This document shows positions 22,565 through 30,562 of a stretch of DNA of 35,229 nt, in pieces. The notes below the pieces were generated by a model. It had not been told where the DNA came from. It did not search any database and saw only the letters and a list, made by a program, of their open reading frames with translations. The DNA comes from Ovoidimarina sp050299695. Lineage in GTDB: Bacteria > Pseudomonadota > Alphaproteobacteria > Rhodobacterales > Rhodobacteraceae. Made by a program: the position numbers and the translations under genes. Location: NCBI GenBank assembly GCA_050299695.1, contig JBNKWI010000029.1, positions 1 to 35,229 on the forward strand, read 5' to 3'. Within the stretch, counting starts at the first letter, position 1; the number at the start of each line of letters is the position of its first letter.

Positions 22565-23160
22565 GGCGAGCCCTGGGGATCGCGGCGCTGCTCCTGGCGG
22601 CGCTCTCGGCCTGCGTCGGCGGGCATGGCGAGACGCTCGGTGGCCTTTGCGGCGTGCCGGGCGTTGTCGGTGAAGAGCGCGCGCCGTTCCGCGATGGCGG
22701 TGCCTGCGGCATTGCGCGCCCGGTTTCAATCACGCGGGTGGCCGGGATCTCGCTCAGCCAGCCGGCGCTGGTCAGCTGTCCCACTGTCCGCGCGCTCGAC
22801 CGCTGGGTTCGCGGCGCGGCGATTCCGGCGGCCGAGGCGCGGGGCGAGCGGCTCGTCTCGATGCGGGTCGCAGCGAGCTATGCCTGCCGGACCCGGAACA
22901 GCCGCCCCGGCGCGCGGATCTCGGAACATGCCAAGGGCAACGCCATCGACCTCTCGGCCTTTACCTTCGCGAGCGGCCGCACCGTGACGGTGCTCGAGGG
23001 GTGGAATGGCGGCCGCCGCGACCGGCGCATGCTGCGCCGGATGCACGGCGCTGCCTGCGGAACCTTTGGAACGGTGCTGGGCCCCGAAGCCGACCGTTTC
23101 CACCGCGACCATCTTCACTTCGACGTGGCTGGCTACCGGTCGGGTCCGTTCTGCCAATAG
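22561..23160 (+). CDS. Extensin-like C-terminal domain lipoprotein, putative LAS-type peptidase
   Basis: The 199-residue protein starts at GTG 22561, overlapping the tyrC stop (GTGA). Its N terminus is a lipoprotein signal, RRALGIAALLLAALSAC, with lipobox LSAC and modified Cys at about residue 19. The Extensin-like_C region follows, with CPTVRALDRWV. HAKGNAIDLSAF (about 122-133) and HRDHLHFDV (about 182-190) carry the H-x6-D and HxH pattern of LAS metallopeptidases (D-Ala-D-Ala carboxypeptidase/VanY-like fold). The likely role is cleavage of peptidoglycan cross-links at the envelope. This is inference from motifs; the bacterial domain has little direct biochemistry. Six cysteines in the mature part suggest disulfides. 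Linkage with tyrC is a recurrent Rhodobacterales arrangement. Confidence 0.85.
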   Translation: MRRALGIAALLLAALSACVGGHGETLGGLCGVPGVVGEERAPFRDGGACGIARPVSITRVAGISLSQPALVSCPTVRALDRWVRGAAIPAAEARGERLVSMRVAASYACRTRNSRPGARISEHAKGNAIDLSAFTFASGRTVTVLEGWNGGRRDRRMLRRMHGAACGTFGTVLGPEADRFHRDHLHFDVAGYRSGPFCQ

Positions 23161-23175
23161 CCCGCGGGCGCGGCC

Positions 23176-24177
23176 TCAGCGGATCTTCAGGACCGGCGCC
23201 GGGCCGAGCGGAACCGGCCCGATCGCCACGATCCCGTTCCGGAAGCTCAGGGGCGCGTCGATCGTGCGCGGGTTGCCCGTCAGCCCAGCCAGCAGGCTCA
23301 GCCCCTCCTCGATGCCGGGCACCAGCTCGGCCGGGACCCAGCCCGCGCCGGCCGCGATCTCCAGCATCTCGCGCCAGTTCACCGCACGCACGGTGATCGA
23401 CCCTTCGGGCACGCCGTTGGCATCCACCGTGACCGACCCCGCCGCCTCGATCTGCATCGCACCCCACAGGAGTTTCAACCGGCGCAGGTCGAGCCGTACG
23501 GGTTGCGGCCGCCGCGCCTCGACTGCCTGCCGGTCCCAGGGCGCGTCGAATCCGGCGCGCAGGTCGAGGTCCATTTCAGCGATTTCCTCGGGTAGCCGGC
23601 CGGTCGGGTCGAGCGCCAGGAGCACGAAACGCGCCGGCACCACGTCCTGCGCGGTGAAGCGGATGTCGTGCGCCAGCGGATCCTCGTCCGTCCGCGCCGT
23701 CATGAGCGACCCCGTCCCGAGCGAGGCCCGCCAGCCCGCCGACGAAGCCAGCACCACGTCCGAAAGCGCCAACTCCACATTATCGAGCATGAATCTCGGC
23801 CCTGGAACCAGCCCGAGCGCCGCGTGCATCTCGCTCGCGGCAATGTCGATTCGCTCCCGCGGCGTCAGGAGGAGCTGGGTCTGCGGCCAGTAGGCATGGG
23901 CCCGCGTCGGCGCATGGGCCGGGGCGCCGAACCGGAACTCCGGCGCTTCCCAGCCCAGCCCGGTTTCCGGGTCCACGAGCGCGATCCCGGTGACCGTGGT
24001 TTCGAAGGCGAAGGGAAAGCCCGCGGTCTCGATCCCGGCCGCTTCGGCCTGCCAGCCCTCGGCGCGACGCGCCTCCAGCCACAGGGCCAGACCGCGCTCG
24101 ATGCCCCGAGCGCCGGCATACCAGTAGCCCGACCACAGCGCCGCCGCGAGCACTGCGAGCCATGCCAGTTTCCGCAT
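23176..24177 (-). CDS. DUF2125 family envelope protein
   Basis: The 333-residue protein has an N-terminal hydrophobic segment (MRKLAWLAVLAAALWSGYWYAGA, signal anchor), so it is periplasmic or inner-membrane attached. The mature part has the DUF2125 pattern: AGFPFAFETTVTGIALVDPETGLGW (about 52-76), APHA.TRAHAYWPQTQLLLTPRE, a long beta-rich region, and the ending LSFRNGIVAIGPVPLGPAPVLKIR, where rGxxxxGPxxLGPxP is diagnostic. The function of the family is unknown; the repeated beta strands recall AsmA-like lipid-handling proteins, an analogy only. The start at 24177 is preceded by GAAAGGGGTGCG. It converges with the extensin-like gene (15-base gap) and diverges from chaC. Confidence 0.82.
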   Translation of the reverse strand: MRKLAWLAVLAAALWSGYWYAGARGIERGLALWLEARRAEGWQAEAAGIETAGFPFAFETTVTGIALVDPETGLGWEAPEFRFGAPAHAPTRAHAYWPQTQLLLTPRERIDIAASEMHAALGLVPGPRFMLDNVELALSDVVLASSAGWRASLGTGSLMTARTDEDPLAHDIRFTAQDVVPARFVLLALDPTGRLPEEIAEMDLDLRAGFDAPWDRQAVEARRPQPVRLDLRRLKLLWGAMQIEAAGSVTVDANGVPEGSITVRAVNWREMLEIAAGAGWVPAELVPGIEEGLSLLAGLTGNPRTIDAPLSFRNGIVAIGPVPLGPAPVLKIR

Positions 24178-24241
24178 CGCACCCCTTTCGTCCCTGTCCA
24201 GGCTGGTGTTTTAAGGGTGCACCGGCAAGAGGACCAGTGCG

Positions 24242-24784
24242 ATGAACGACGAGGGCGACCTGTGGGTATTCGGCTATGCCTCGCTGATCTGGAATCCCGG
24301 TTTCGGCTTTGAGGAACGGGCCATCGCGCGGCTCCGCGACTATGCCCGCAGTTTCTGCATGCGCTCGATCCACCACCGCGGCACGCCCGAGGCGCCGGGG
24401 CTGGTCCTCGCGCTCGACGCGCATCCCGGCGCGGGCTGCGAGGGCGTGGCGTTCCGCGTGGCGTCGTCCGAGACCGGCCCGGTCCTCGCCTACCTGCGCG
24501 AGCGCGAACTGATTTCCTCGGCCTATCTGGAGAAGACCGTGCCACTTCGGCTCGAAGACGGCCGCGCGGTGGAGGCGCTCGCCTATGTCGTCGACCGCGA
24601 CCACGCCCAGTATTGCGGCGGCCTGCCGCTTGAGGAGCAAGCGCGGATCATCGCCACGGCCGCCGGCGGGCGCGGCCCGAACGACGAATATCTCTTCAAC
24701 ACCGCCGCGCATCTCGACGATCTCGGCATCGCCGACGAGGAGTTGAGCTGGCTCGCCCGCCGTGTCACCGCGCTCCGCACTTGA
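24242..24784 (+). CDS. chaC: ChaC-family gamma-glutamylcyclotransferase
   Basis: The 180-residue cytosolic enzyme releases 5-oxoproline from glutathione (Cys-Gly product) or other gamma-glutamyl peptides. The substrate-binding motif GYASLIWNPGF lies at 11-21, where YGSLxxN-like sequence is the family signature. The catalytic Glu lies in LAYLRERELIS (Glu87 or Glu89), and NDEYLFNTAAHLDDLGIAD is the typical C-terminal block. The ATG at 24242 begins eight residues before the motif. The gene stands alone, divergent from DUF2125; the following ORF begins just after it. It is intact and of normal length for bacterial ChaC. Confidence 0.92.
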   Translation: MNDEGDLWVFGYASLIWNPGFGFEERAIARLRDYARSFCMRSIHHRGTPEAPGLVLALDAHPGAGCEGVAFRVASSETGPVLAYLRERELISSAYLEKTVPLRLEDGRAVEALAYVVDRDHAQYCGGLPLEEQARIIATAAGGRGPNDEYLFNTAAHLDDLGIADEELSWLARRVTALRT

Positions 24785-24831
24785 AGGTTTGGAAAGCGCA
24801 CGGCAGGCGCTATCTTCCCGCGCGGAGAGAA

Positions 24832-25767
24832 ATGCCCGCGATGATCGGACGGTTGCTCGCTTTCGCCTGCCTCGCCCTCGCTGCCGCGCCAGTCGCGGCG
24901 GCCTCCGACCGCGCAACCTTTCTGGATCTCGCCCGCCGTGGCTGGGTCTACGAGCTGCGCAGCGCGATCTGGGGCCGCGACCCGGCCAGCGTCGAGATGC
25001 ATATCAACGGCCATGTGCTCTCGGGGGCGTCGATCTGCGTCGTCGGCGAAAAGCCCCACGAGGCGACAGAGGCTGTGCTTCGCGAGTTCACCGGCCTCAC
25101 CGCGAGCATCTTCGGAAAGGGCACCCCGATCCGCTATGCCGGCGCCGATCTCGACGGTTGCGGAACCGGCCGCACGATCTATCTCCGGCTATACTCGCGC
25201 CAGGTCCCGCTCGACGCGTTCGGAAGCGATCTCGACCGGCTCGATCATGTCTACGGGCTCGGGCTCGCCCACAGCCGCCGGCAATACGTGGTCTCGCCCG
25301 GACAGGCCGCCACCTTCTTCGGCCGCCGTGGCCAGGCTACGCATCTGATCGTCAAGCAGCCCGCCGAAGGTGCGGCGCTCTCGCCGCTCGAAGCCCGTTT
25401 CTATGCCTCGATCCTCGTCGAGGAGCTCTACCAGGCCTACACGTTCGGCATGGACATCCTGCAGATCGACCGGCGCCTCGCCTTCGTCTCGAAGCTCCAG
25501 GAATTCCCTGTGAACCTCCGCCAACTGCCCTGGGATTCGCCGGCCTTCATGGAGGGGCTCCTCCGCTCCACCCCGAGCGGTCTCTGCCGGTTCGATCTCT
25601 TCATGCTGCACGCCATTGCGGAGGCCCCGGTCGAGAACACCAACACCCCGGAATTCCTCGACTATATCGACGCGCATTTCGACGACCTTCTGGCGAGTGC
25701 GGACACCACCGCCACCAAGCCCGGCCACGCGGAAATCCTCGATCCCGGCTGCGTCGTGGAAAATTAG
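24832..25767 (+). CDS. Secreted protein, possibly DUF2927-like
   Basis: The protein has ~311 residues and a Sec signal peptide (MIGRLLAFACLALAAAPVAA, cleavage near AAA-SDR). The mature part has VSPGQAATFFGRRGQATHLIVKQP and SPLEARFYASILVEELYQAYTFGMDI, where an EELYQ helix follows a conserved patch. This resembles the HEEL.Q region of DUF2927 proteins, but the match is weak. Cysteines at three places may form disulfides. Two in-frame ATGs, 24832 and 24841, both follow GGAGAGA at 24824-24830; neither spacing is ideal. It lies 67 bases upstream of the moxR operon, which has its own ribosome-binding site and probably its own promoter. Function unknown. Confidence 0.7.
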   Translation: MPAMIGRLLAFACLALAAAPVAAASDRATFLDLARRGWVYELRSAIWGRDPASVEMHINGHVLSGASICVVGEKPHEATEAVLREFTGLTASIFGKGTPIRYAGADLDGCGTGRTIYLRLYSRQVPLDAFGSDLDRLDHVYGLGLAHSRRQYVVSPGQAATFFGRRGQATHLIVKQPAEGAALSPLEARFYASILVEELYQAYTFGMDILQIDRRLAFVSKLQEFPVNLRQLPWDSPAFMEGLLRSTPSGLCRFDLFMLHAIAEAPVENTNTPEFLDYIDAHFDDLLASADTTATKPGHAEILDPGCVVEN

Positions 25768-25834
25768 ACCTTGGGATATGTTTGTGCCTGCGCCCCGTCG
25801 CGCTAGGCTCGGTACATTCACGTGGGGAGGAAAC

Positions 25835-26785
25835 ATGGACGCCATTGCGGAAGCGGGCGGCTTCGGCGCGCTCCGGTCGCATCTATCGGCCGGGCTTGTC
25901 GGCCACGAGACGCTGATCGAACGGCTGCTGACCGGGCTCCTCGCGGGGGGTCATGTTCTGGTCGAGGGCGCGCCCGGGCTTGCCAAGACCCGCGCGGTGA
26001 AATGGCTCGCCCAAGCAGTCGAGGGCGGTTTCGCCCGGATCCAATGCACGCCCGACCTCCTGCCCTCCGACCTCACCGGCACCCCGGTGTTCCGGCCCAT
26101 TACCGGCAATTTCGAATTCGTCCGCGGCCCCGTATTCCACAACCTGATCCTTGTCGATGAGATCAACCGCGCCCCGCCCAAGGTGCAGTCCGCGCTTCTC
26201 GAGGCGATGGCTGAGGGCCAAGTCACCAGCGGCACCGAGACCCATATCCTGCCCGACCCATCTATCGTCGTCGCCACCCAGAATCCGATCGAACACGACG
26301 GGACCTTCCCGCTCCCCGAAGCGCAACTCGACCGGTTCCTCTTGCACGTGGTGCTCGAAATGCCGGACCCGGCGACCGAGCGGAAGATCCTCGACCTTGT
26401 CGAGGCGGAAGGGGCCGGCGCCGCGACGCCCGGCGCCCGCGCCACGCTGGCCGATGTCCGCGCCGCCCGGAAAGAGGCGATGCGGGTTCATCTCGCCGAC
26501 CCCCTGCGCGACTACATTGTGCGGCTCGTCACCGCCACGCGCACCGCGCCCTTCGCCGACGAGGTCGAGCACGCGGTTTCGCCCCGGGGCTCGCTGGCGC
26601 TGGCGGCCTCGGCCAAGGCCCGTGCCTGGCTCCGGGGGCGCGACCATGCGCTTCCCGAGGACGTGGCCGAGCTTGCCGGCGACGCGCTCGCGCACCGGAT
26701 GGCGCTCACCTGGCGGGCGCAGTCGGAGGGGCGCACCGCCCGCGGTCTCGTCGCCGAGATCCTCAAGGCGGTCGAGCCGCTATGA
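25835..26785 (+). CDS. MoxR-family AAA+ ATPase
   Basis: The 316-residue ATPase has Walker A GAPGLAKT (45-52), Walker B LILVDEINR (104-112), sensor region VVATQNPIEHDGTFPLPEAQLDRF, and the AAA_lid helices near the C terminus (VSPRGSLALAASAKARAWL). These are diagnostic of MoxR, a chaperone-like ATPase that works with von Willebrand factor A (VWA) proteins. GGGGAGGAAAC precedes the ATG at 25835, a strong start that marks the head of a seven-gene operon. It shares an ATGA with the DUF58 gene. The natural client of this MoxR-VWA set is unknown in most bacteria; envelope stress, virulence or enzyme maturation have been suggested for relatives. Confidence 0.94.
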   Translation: MDAIAEAGGFGALRSHLSAGLVGHETLIERLLTGLLAGGHVLVEGAPGLAKTRAVKWLAQAVEGGFARIQCTPDLLPSDLTGTPVFRPITGNFEFVRGPVFHNLILVDEINRAPPKVQSALLEAMAEGQVTSGTETHILPDPSIVVATQNPIEHDGTFPLPEAQLDRFLLHVVLEMPDPATERKILDLVEAEGAGAATPGARATLADVRAARKEAMRVHLADPLRDYIVRLVTATRTAPFADEVEHAVSPRGSLALAASAKARAWLRGRDHALPEDVAELAGDALAHRMALTWRAQSEGRTARGLVAEILKAVEPL

Positions 26786-27684
26786 GCGCGGCGCTCGGGG
26801 CGCCCGGGATCGCGCTCGCCGCGGAGGCGCTGATCGCGCTCCGTCACGAGGGCGCCGGGCGCCGACTGCCCGCGCCGGCCTCGGCGCTGCCCGGCGGGTT
26901 CGCCACCCGCAAGCGCGGCCACGGACAGGAAATGGCCGATGTCCGCGAATATGTCGAAGGCGACGACGTGCGCCATCTCGACCGGGGCAGCACGGCGCGC
27001 ACCGGCACGCTCCATGTCCGCACCTTCCACGAGGAACGCGACCGCGCGACCCTCCTTGTCGCCGATTTCCGGCCGTCGATGCTTTGGGGCACGCGCCGGG
27101 CGCTCCGCTCGGTGGCCGCCGCCGAGGCGCTGGCGCTGATCGGCTGGTGCGCGGTCGCGGAGGGCGGCCGCGTCGGGCTCCTCGCGCTCGCCGCCGAGGG
27201 GCCGGTGGCGGTGCCGATCCGGGGCCGGGCGCGCGGCATGCTCGCGGTGATCGGCGGCATGGTCCGCGCCCATGGGGCGGCGCTCGAGGCCGCTGCGGCT
27301 GGGCAGGTCGCCGAAGAGCCGACCCTTGCCGAGGGCCTCACCCGCGCCGCGCGACTCGCGCCGGTGGGAGCCGAGGTGGTCGTCGCCTCGGGCTTCGACG
27401 CCCCCGGCGCCGATCTCGACGAACGCCTCGGCCAGCTCGCCCAGCGCCGGGTGCCGCGGCTCCTCCACGTGCGCGACGGCGCGACCGACCTGCTCCCGCC
27501 CGGTACCTACCCGATCCGCCTCCCCGACGGCCGCCGCCGCCGGGTGCGCGTAGCCGGTGAGAGCCCGCCGCCGTCCGGGACCCGGATTGCCGGGCACCCG
27601 GTCCTGCCGCTCGACGCCGGTGCGCCGCTCGCCCGGACCGCGGCGCTCCTGGCCACCGCCTTCCCCGAAGACCGGGCGCCCTGA
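26782..27684 (+). CDS. DUF58 domain protein
   Basis: The 300-residue protein carries the DUF58 signature RRGHGQEMADVREYVEGDDVRHLDRGSTARTGTLHVRTFHEER (about 44-87), in which the core pattern is G..REY..GD..R.IDW. The usual Trp of this motif is replaced (LDRGSTART). The rest is a VWA-like alpha/beta fold (LLVADFRPSMLWG at about 90-102 resembles a degenerate metal-ion-dependent adhesion site, MIDAS). It has no membrane segment. It overlaps moxR by ATGA and is the expected second gene in MoxR operons. The function of the domain is not settled; it probably binds MoxR or the VWA proteins. Confidence 0.88.
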   Translation: MSAALGAPGIALAAEALIALRHEGAGRRLPAPASALPGGFATRKRGHGQEMADVREYVEGDDVRHLDRGSTARTGTLHVRTFHEERDRATLLVADFRPSMLWGTRRALRSVAAAEALALIGWCAVAEGGRVGLLALAAEGPVAVPIRGRARGMLAVIGGMVRAHGAALEAAAAGQVAEEPTLAEGLTRAARLAPVGAEVVVASGFDAPGADLDERLGQLAQRRVPRLLHVRDGATDLLPPGTYPIRLPDGRRRRVRVAGESPPPSGTRIAGHPVLPLDAGAPLARTAALLATAFPEDRAP

Positions 27685-27685
27685 C

Positions 27686-28033
27686 ATGGCCGAACGCGCG
27701 CTTACAGAAGAGGCCATGCTGGCGGGGCTCAACGACATCCGCCTCCCGTCCAGCTCCCCCGGCGGGCTCGCCGCCGATCTCCTCGCAGCCGCCGGGCTCG
27801 GCATCGCCGCCGCGCTTCTTCTGGCCGCGCTCCTGCGCCTCGTCACCCGCGCCCGCATGGCGCGGCCCGCCCGCGCCGACCCCGGCGAACGCGAACTCGA
27901 CGAAGGCACCGAGGACGCGTGCCGCCGCGCCGCTCTCCGCCGTCTGAAACGCGACGACCCTGCGCGCTACGCGAACCTCGCGGCCGATCTCTACCGCAAG
28001 GGCGGCCTGCCGCCCCTCGAAGCTCTCGAATGA
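27686..28033 (+). CDS. DUF4381-like membrane protein
   Basis: The 115-residue protein has one clear transmembrane segment (about 27-49, GGLAADLLAAAGLGIAAALLLAALLRL). An N-terminal motif, LNDIRLP (about 15-21), precedes it, and a soluble C-terminal helix rich in Arg and Glu follows. The layout (short N terminus with a D/N-I-x-x-P motif, one helix, a C-terminal domain) and position between DUF58 and a BatA-type gene match DUF4381, although the sequence is too short to be sure. The ATG at 27686 starts one base after the DUF58 stop; the stop overlaps the next ATG (ATGA). Confidence 0.7.
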   Translation: MAERALTEEAMLAGLNDIRLPSSSPGGLAADLLAAAGLGIAAALLLAALLRLVTRARMARPARADPGERELDEGTEDACRRAALRRLKRDDPARYANLAADLYRKGGLPPLEALE

Positions 28034-28989
28034 TCGGGCTCGCCGATCCCCTCGCGCTCCTCTTGCTGCCGTTGCCGCTCCTTGCGCTCTTGCTCTTGCC
28101 GCCCCGCGCACAAGGCGGCGGCGCGCTCTCGGTGCCCGAACGGATCGGCACGCGCCTCTCCGTGGGCGGCGATGCCGCCGCCGCCCGGGGCCTCCGCCAC
28201 CTCGCGCTTCCTGCCCTGATCTGGGCGCTCCTCGTCCTCGCGCTCTCTGGTCCGCGCCAGCTCGAGCCGATCGCCGCGCTGAAAGTCTCCGGTCGCGACC
28301 TCGCCATCGCCATCGACCTCTCGGGCTCTATGGTCCGCGACGACTTCCACCTCGACGGCCGCCAGGTCACCCGGCTCGAGGCCGTCCAGAAGGTCGGCGC
28401 CGATTTTGTCCGCCGCCGCGCCGGCGACAGGGTCGCGCTGATCGTGTTCGGCTCCGACGCCTACTACGCCACCCCCTTCACCTTCGACACCGAGGCCGTC
28501 GCCCAGCGCATCGAGGAGGCGCAGATCGGTATCTCGGGACGCGCCACCAACATCTCCGACGCGCTGGGGCTTGCGCTGAAACGGCTGGAACATTCCGAGG
28601 CGAAGACCCGCGTGGTGATCCTCCTTTCCGACGGCGTGAACAATTCCGGCGCCACCAACCCGCGCGGCGTCGCCCGGCTTGCCGCAGACATGGGCATCCG
28701 GGTCCACACCATCGCGCTCGGCCCGAAGGATCTCGAAGCCGCCGAACCCGGCGAGCACGGCGTGGTCGATGCCGCCACGCTCAACGCCGTCGCCGAGCTT
28801 TCGGGCGGCGAAAGCTTCCGCGTTCGTACCACCGACGACCTCGTCGCTGTCACCGGGGCGCTCGACCGGCTCGAACCTACAGTGGGCGACGGCCTCGCCG
28901 CCGAAGTCTACCGCGCGCTTTGGATCTGGCCGGCCGCCGCGGCCGCCGTGCTCTGCCTTGGTCTCGCCTGGCGGGAGCGTCTTGGATGA
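28030..28989 (+). CDS. VWA domain membrane protein, BatA-like
   Basis: The 319-residue protein has two N-terminal transmembrane helices (about 8-25 and 58-75), a VWA domain (about 90-280) and a C-terminal helix (about 296-314), the BatA layout. The MIDAS is intact: IDLSGSM (95-101), the Thr in GRATNISDAL, and the Asp in LLSDGVNNSG. The VWA domain faces the periplasm and presumably binds a partner through a metal ion. The ATG overlaps the preceding stop (ATGA) and the stop overlaps the following gene in the same way. Bat genes are named for aerotolerance in Bacteroides; that role is not demonstrated here. Confidence 0.92.
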   Translation: MIGLADPLALLLLPLPLLALLLLPPRAQGGGALSVPERIGTRLSVGGDAAAARGLRHLALPALIWALLVLALSGPRQLEPIAALKVSGRDLAIAIDLSGSMVRDDFHLDGRQVTRLEAVQKVGADFVRRRAGDRVALIVFGSDAYYATPFTFDTEAVAQRIEEAQIGISGRATNISDALGLALKRLEHSEAKTRVVILLSDGVNNSGATNPRGVARLAADMGIRVHTIALGPKDLEAAEPGEHGVVDAATLNAVAELSGGESFRVRTTDDLVAVTGALDRLEPTVGDGLAAEVYRALWIWPAAAAAVLCLGLAWRERLG

Positions 28990-29873
28990 CGGGGCTCGAT
29001 CTCGTCCTCCTCCGGCCGGAATGGCTCCTGGCGCTGCCTGTCATCGCCGGTCTCGCCGCCTGGCTCTGGCGCAGCCGCCGCGACGCGGGCGATTGGTCGC
29101 GGGTGATCGACCCGGCACTCCTCGCCGCGCTTGCCGCGCTCGGCCGGATCGACCGCGCCCGCCCCGGCCCGACCGGCCTCGCCGCGCTCGCCGCAGCCGC
29201 TCTGTCGGCGATCGCACTGTCGGGCCCCGCCATCGAGCGCCGCGATGCCGCTGCGTTCCGCAATCTCGATGGCGTGGTCTTCGTCCTCGACGCCTCGCCC
29301 TCGGCCACCGGCAGCGAGAGCTGGGAGGCGCTGCGGACCATGGGCCGGGTCGGGCTGGCCGCGCTCGGCGCGCGCCCCGGCGCGCTCGTCGTCTTCGCGG
29401 GCGACGCCTATGTGGCGAGCGACATGACCGCCGACACCAGGCAGGTCGGCCTCACCCTTTCGCTTGTCGATACCGAAACCGTGCCGGATCCGGGCAGCCG
29501 GCCCGACCGCGGCCTCGCCCTTGCCGCGAGGATGCTCGACGAGGCCGGGATCATTGCCGGCGACGTGATCCTCCTGACCGATGGCGGCGGGATCGGCCCC
29601 GCTTCCTACAAGGCCGCCGCCGCCATCGCTTCCCGCGGCGCGCGGCTTTCGGTCGTTTCGCCGGATCCGTCGCTCGCGCCCCTGGCGGAAGCCGGGAAGG
29701 GCCGCGCCTTCGGTCTCGAAGACGGCACCGCGCTCGCCACCTTCCTGGCCGAGGACGCCCGCACCCGGCTCGAACGGCAGGATTATCCGCTCCTCTTCCG
29801 GGCCGATCTCGGCCGTTACCTCCTTCTCCTCGCGCTCCTGCCTGCGCTGCTCCTGTTCCGGAGGCCGGCATGA
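28986..29873 (+). CDS. VWA domain membrane protein, BatB-like
   Basis: The 295-residue second VWA protein of the operon has N-terminal helices (about 8-28 and 63-80), a VWA domain (about 92-260) and a C-terminal helix (about 276-291). The MIDAS is partly altered: FVLDASPSATG keeps D-x-S-x-S, and ILLTDGGG keeps the last Asp, but the middle Thr region (SRPDRGLALAAR) has no obvious Thr. Metal binding may therefore be weaker or absent. It is ATGA-coupled on both sides. It probably pairs with the preceding VWA protein, as BatA and BatB do. Confidence 0.88.
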   Translation: MTGLDLVLLRPEWLLALPVIAGLAAWLWRSRRDAGDWSRVIDPALLAALAALGRIDRARPGPTGLAALAAAALSAIALSGPAIERRDAAAFRNLDGVVFVLDASPSATGSESWEALRTMGRVGLAALGARPGALVVFAGDAYVASDMTADTRQVGLTLSLVDTETVPDPGSRPDRGLALAARMLDEAGIIAGDVILLTDGGGIGPASYKAAAAIASRGARLSVVSPDPSLAPLAEAGKGRAFGLEDGTALATFLAEDARTRLERQDYPLLFRADLGRYLLLLALLPALLLFRRPA

Positions 29874-30562
29874 CCCGCTGGATGCCCCTCGCCGCCGCGT
29901 TTGTCTGCCTTGCCCTCGCAGCGGCACTGGGCGGTGGCACGGCACCCTTCGGCCGACTCGCTCTCGCTCTCGGCTTCCCGGGCCTCGCCGCCCCCTTATT
30001 CGACGATCCCGATTGGCGCGGCGTCGCCGAATACCGCGCCGGCCGCTACGACCAGGCGGCTGACGCCTTCTCCGCCGCCCGCGACCGGTACAATCTCGGC
30101 AATGCGCAGGCGCGGGAGGGCAAATACGCCGCCGCGCTCGAAGCCTGGGATGCGGCACGGCTTCGCGGCGACGACCGCGCCTCCGCGAATTTCGACCTGC
30201 TCGCCGCCTATTACGCCGGCCTCGCGCTCGACCCCGATACGCCGATCGCCTGGTTCGCCGAGAAGGACGGCGGCGAAGACCCTCCCGTCGAGTCGTTCAT
30301 CGGCGAAGGCAACGCCCGGGCCGCCAGCACCGGCGACGGTGTAACCAATACCGGCGCGCTTCTCGGCCTGCCCGAGCTCAACAGCGTCGGCCCCCGCCCT
30401 GTGCGCAGGATCTTCGACGACCGCTTCATGGTCGCGAACCGGCGCTGGCTCATGGCGCTCGAGGATGTGCCCGGCGAGTATCTCGCTGCCCGCATCGCCC
30501 ATGAGCGCAAGCGCCGGCAACAATTGGGCCTCGCCCCGCCCGACCCGGAGGATCCCGAATGA
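29870..30562 (+). CDS. TPR-containing membrane protein, BatC-like
   Basis: The 230-residue protein has an N-terminal hydrophobic segment (about 5-22) and two tetratricopeptide-like helix pairs, WRGVAEYRAGRYDQAADAFS (about 43-62) and YNLGNAQAREGKYAAALEAWDAA (about 68-90). A less ordered region follows, and the C terminus is basic then acidic (AHERKRRQQLG...PPDPEDPE). TPRs after two VWA genes are the BatB/BatC pattern, where the repeats are thought to scaffold the complex. Coupled by ATGA to both neighbours. Confidence 0.85.
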   Translation: MTRWMPLAAAFVCLALAAALGGGTAPFGRLALALGFPGLAAPLFDDPDWRGVAEYRAGRYDQAADAFSAARDRYNLGNAQAREGKYAAALEAWDAARLRGDDRASANFDLLAAYYAGLALDPDTPIAWFAEKDGGEDPPVESFIGEGNARAASTGDGVTNTGALLGLPELNSVGPRPVRRIFDDRFMVANRRWLMALEDVPGEYLAARIAHERKRRQQLGLAPPDPEDPE

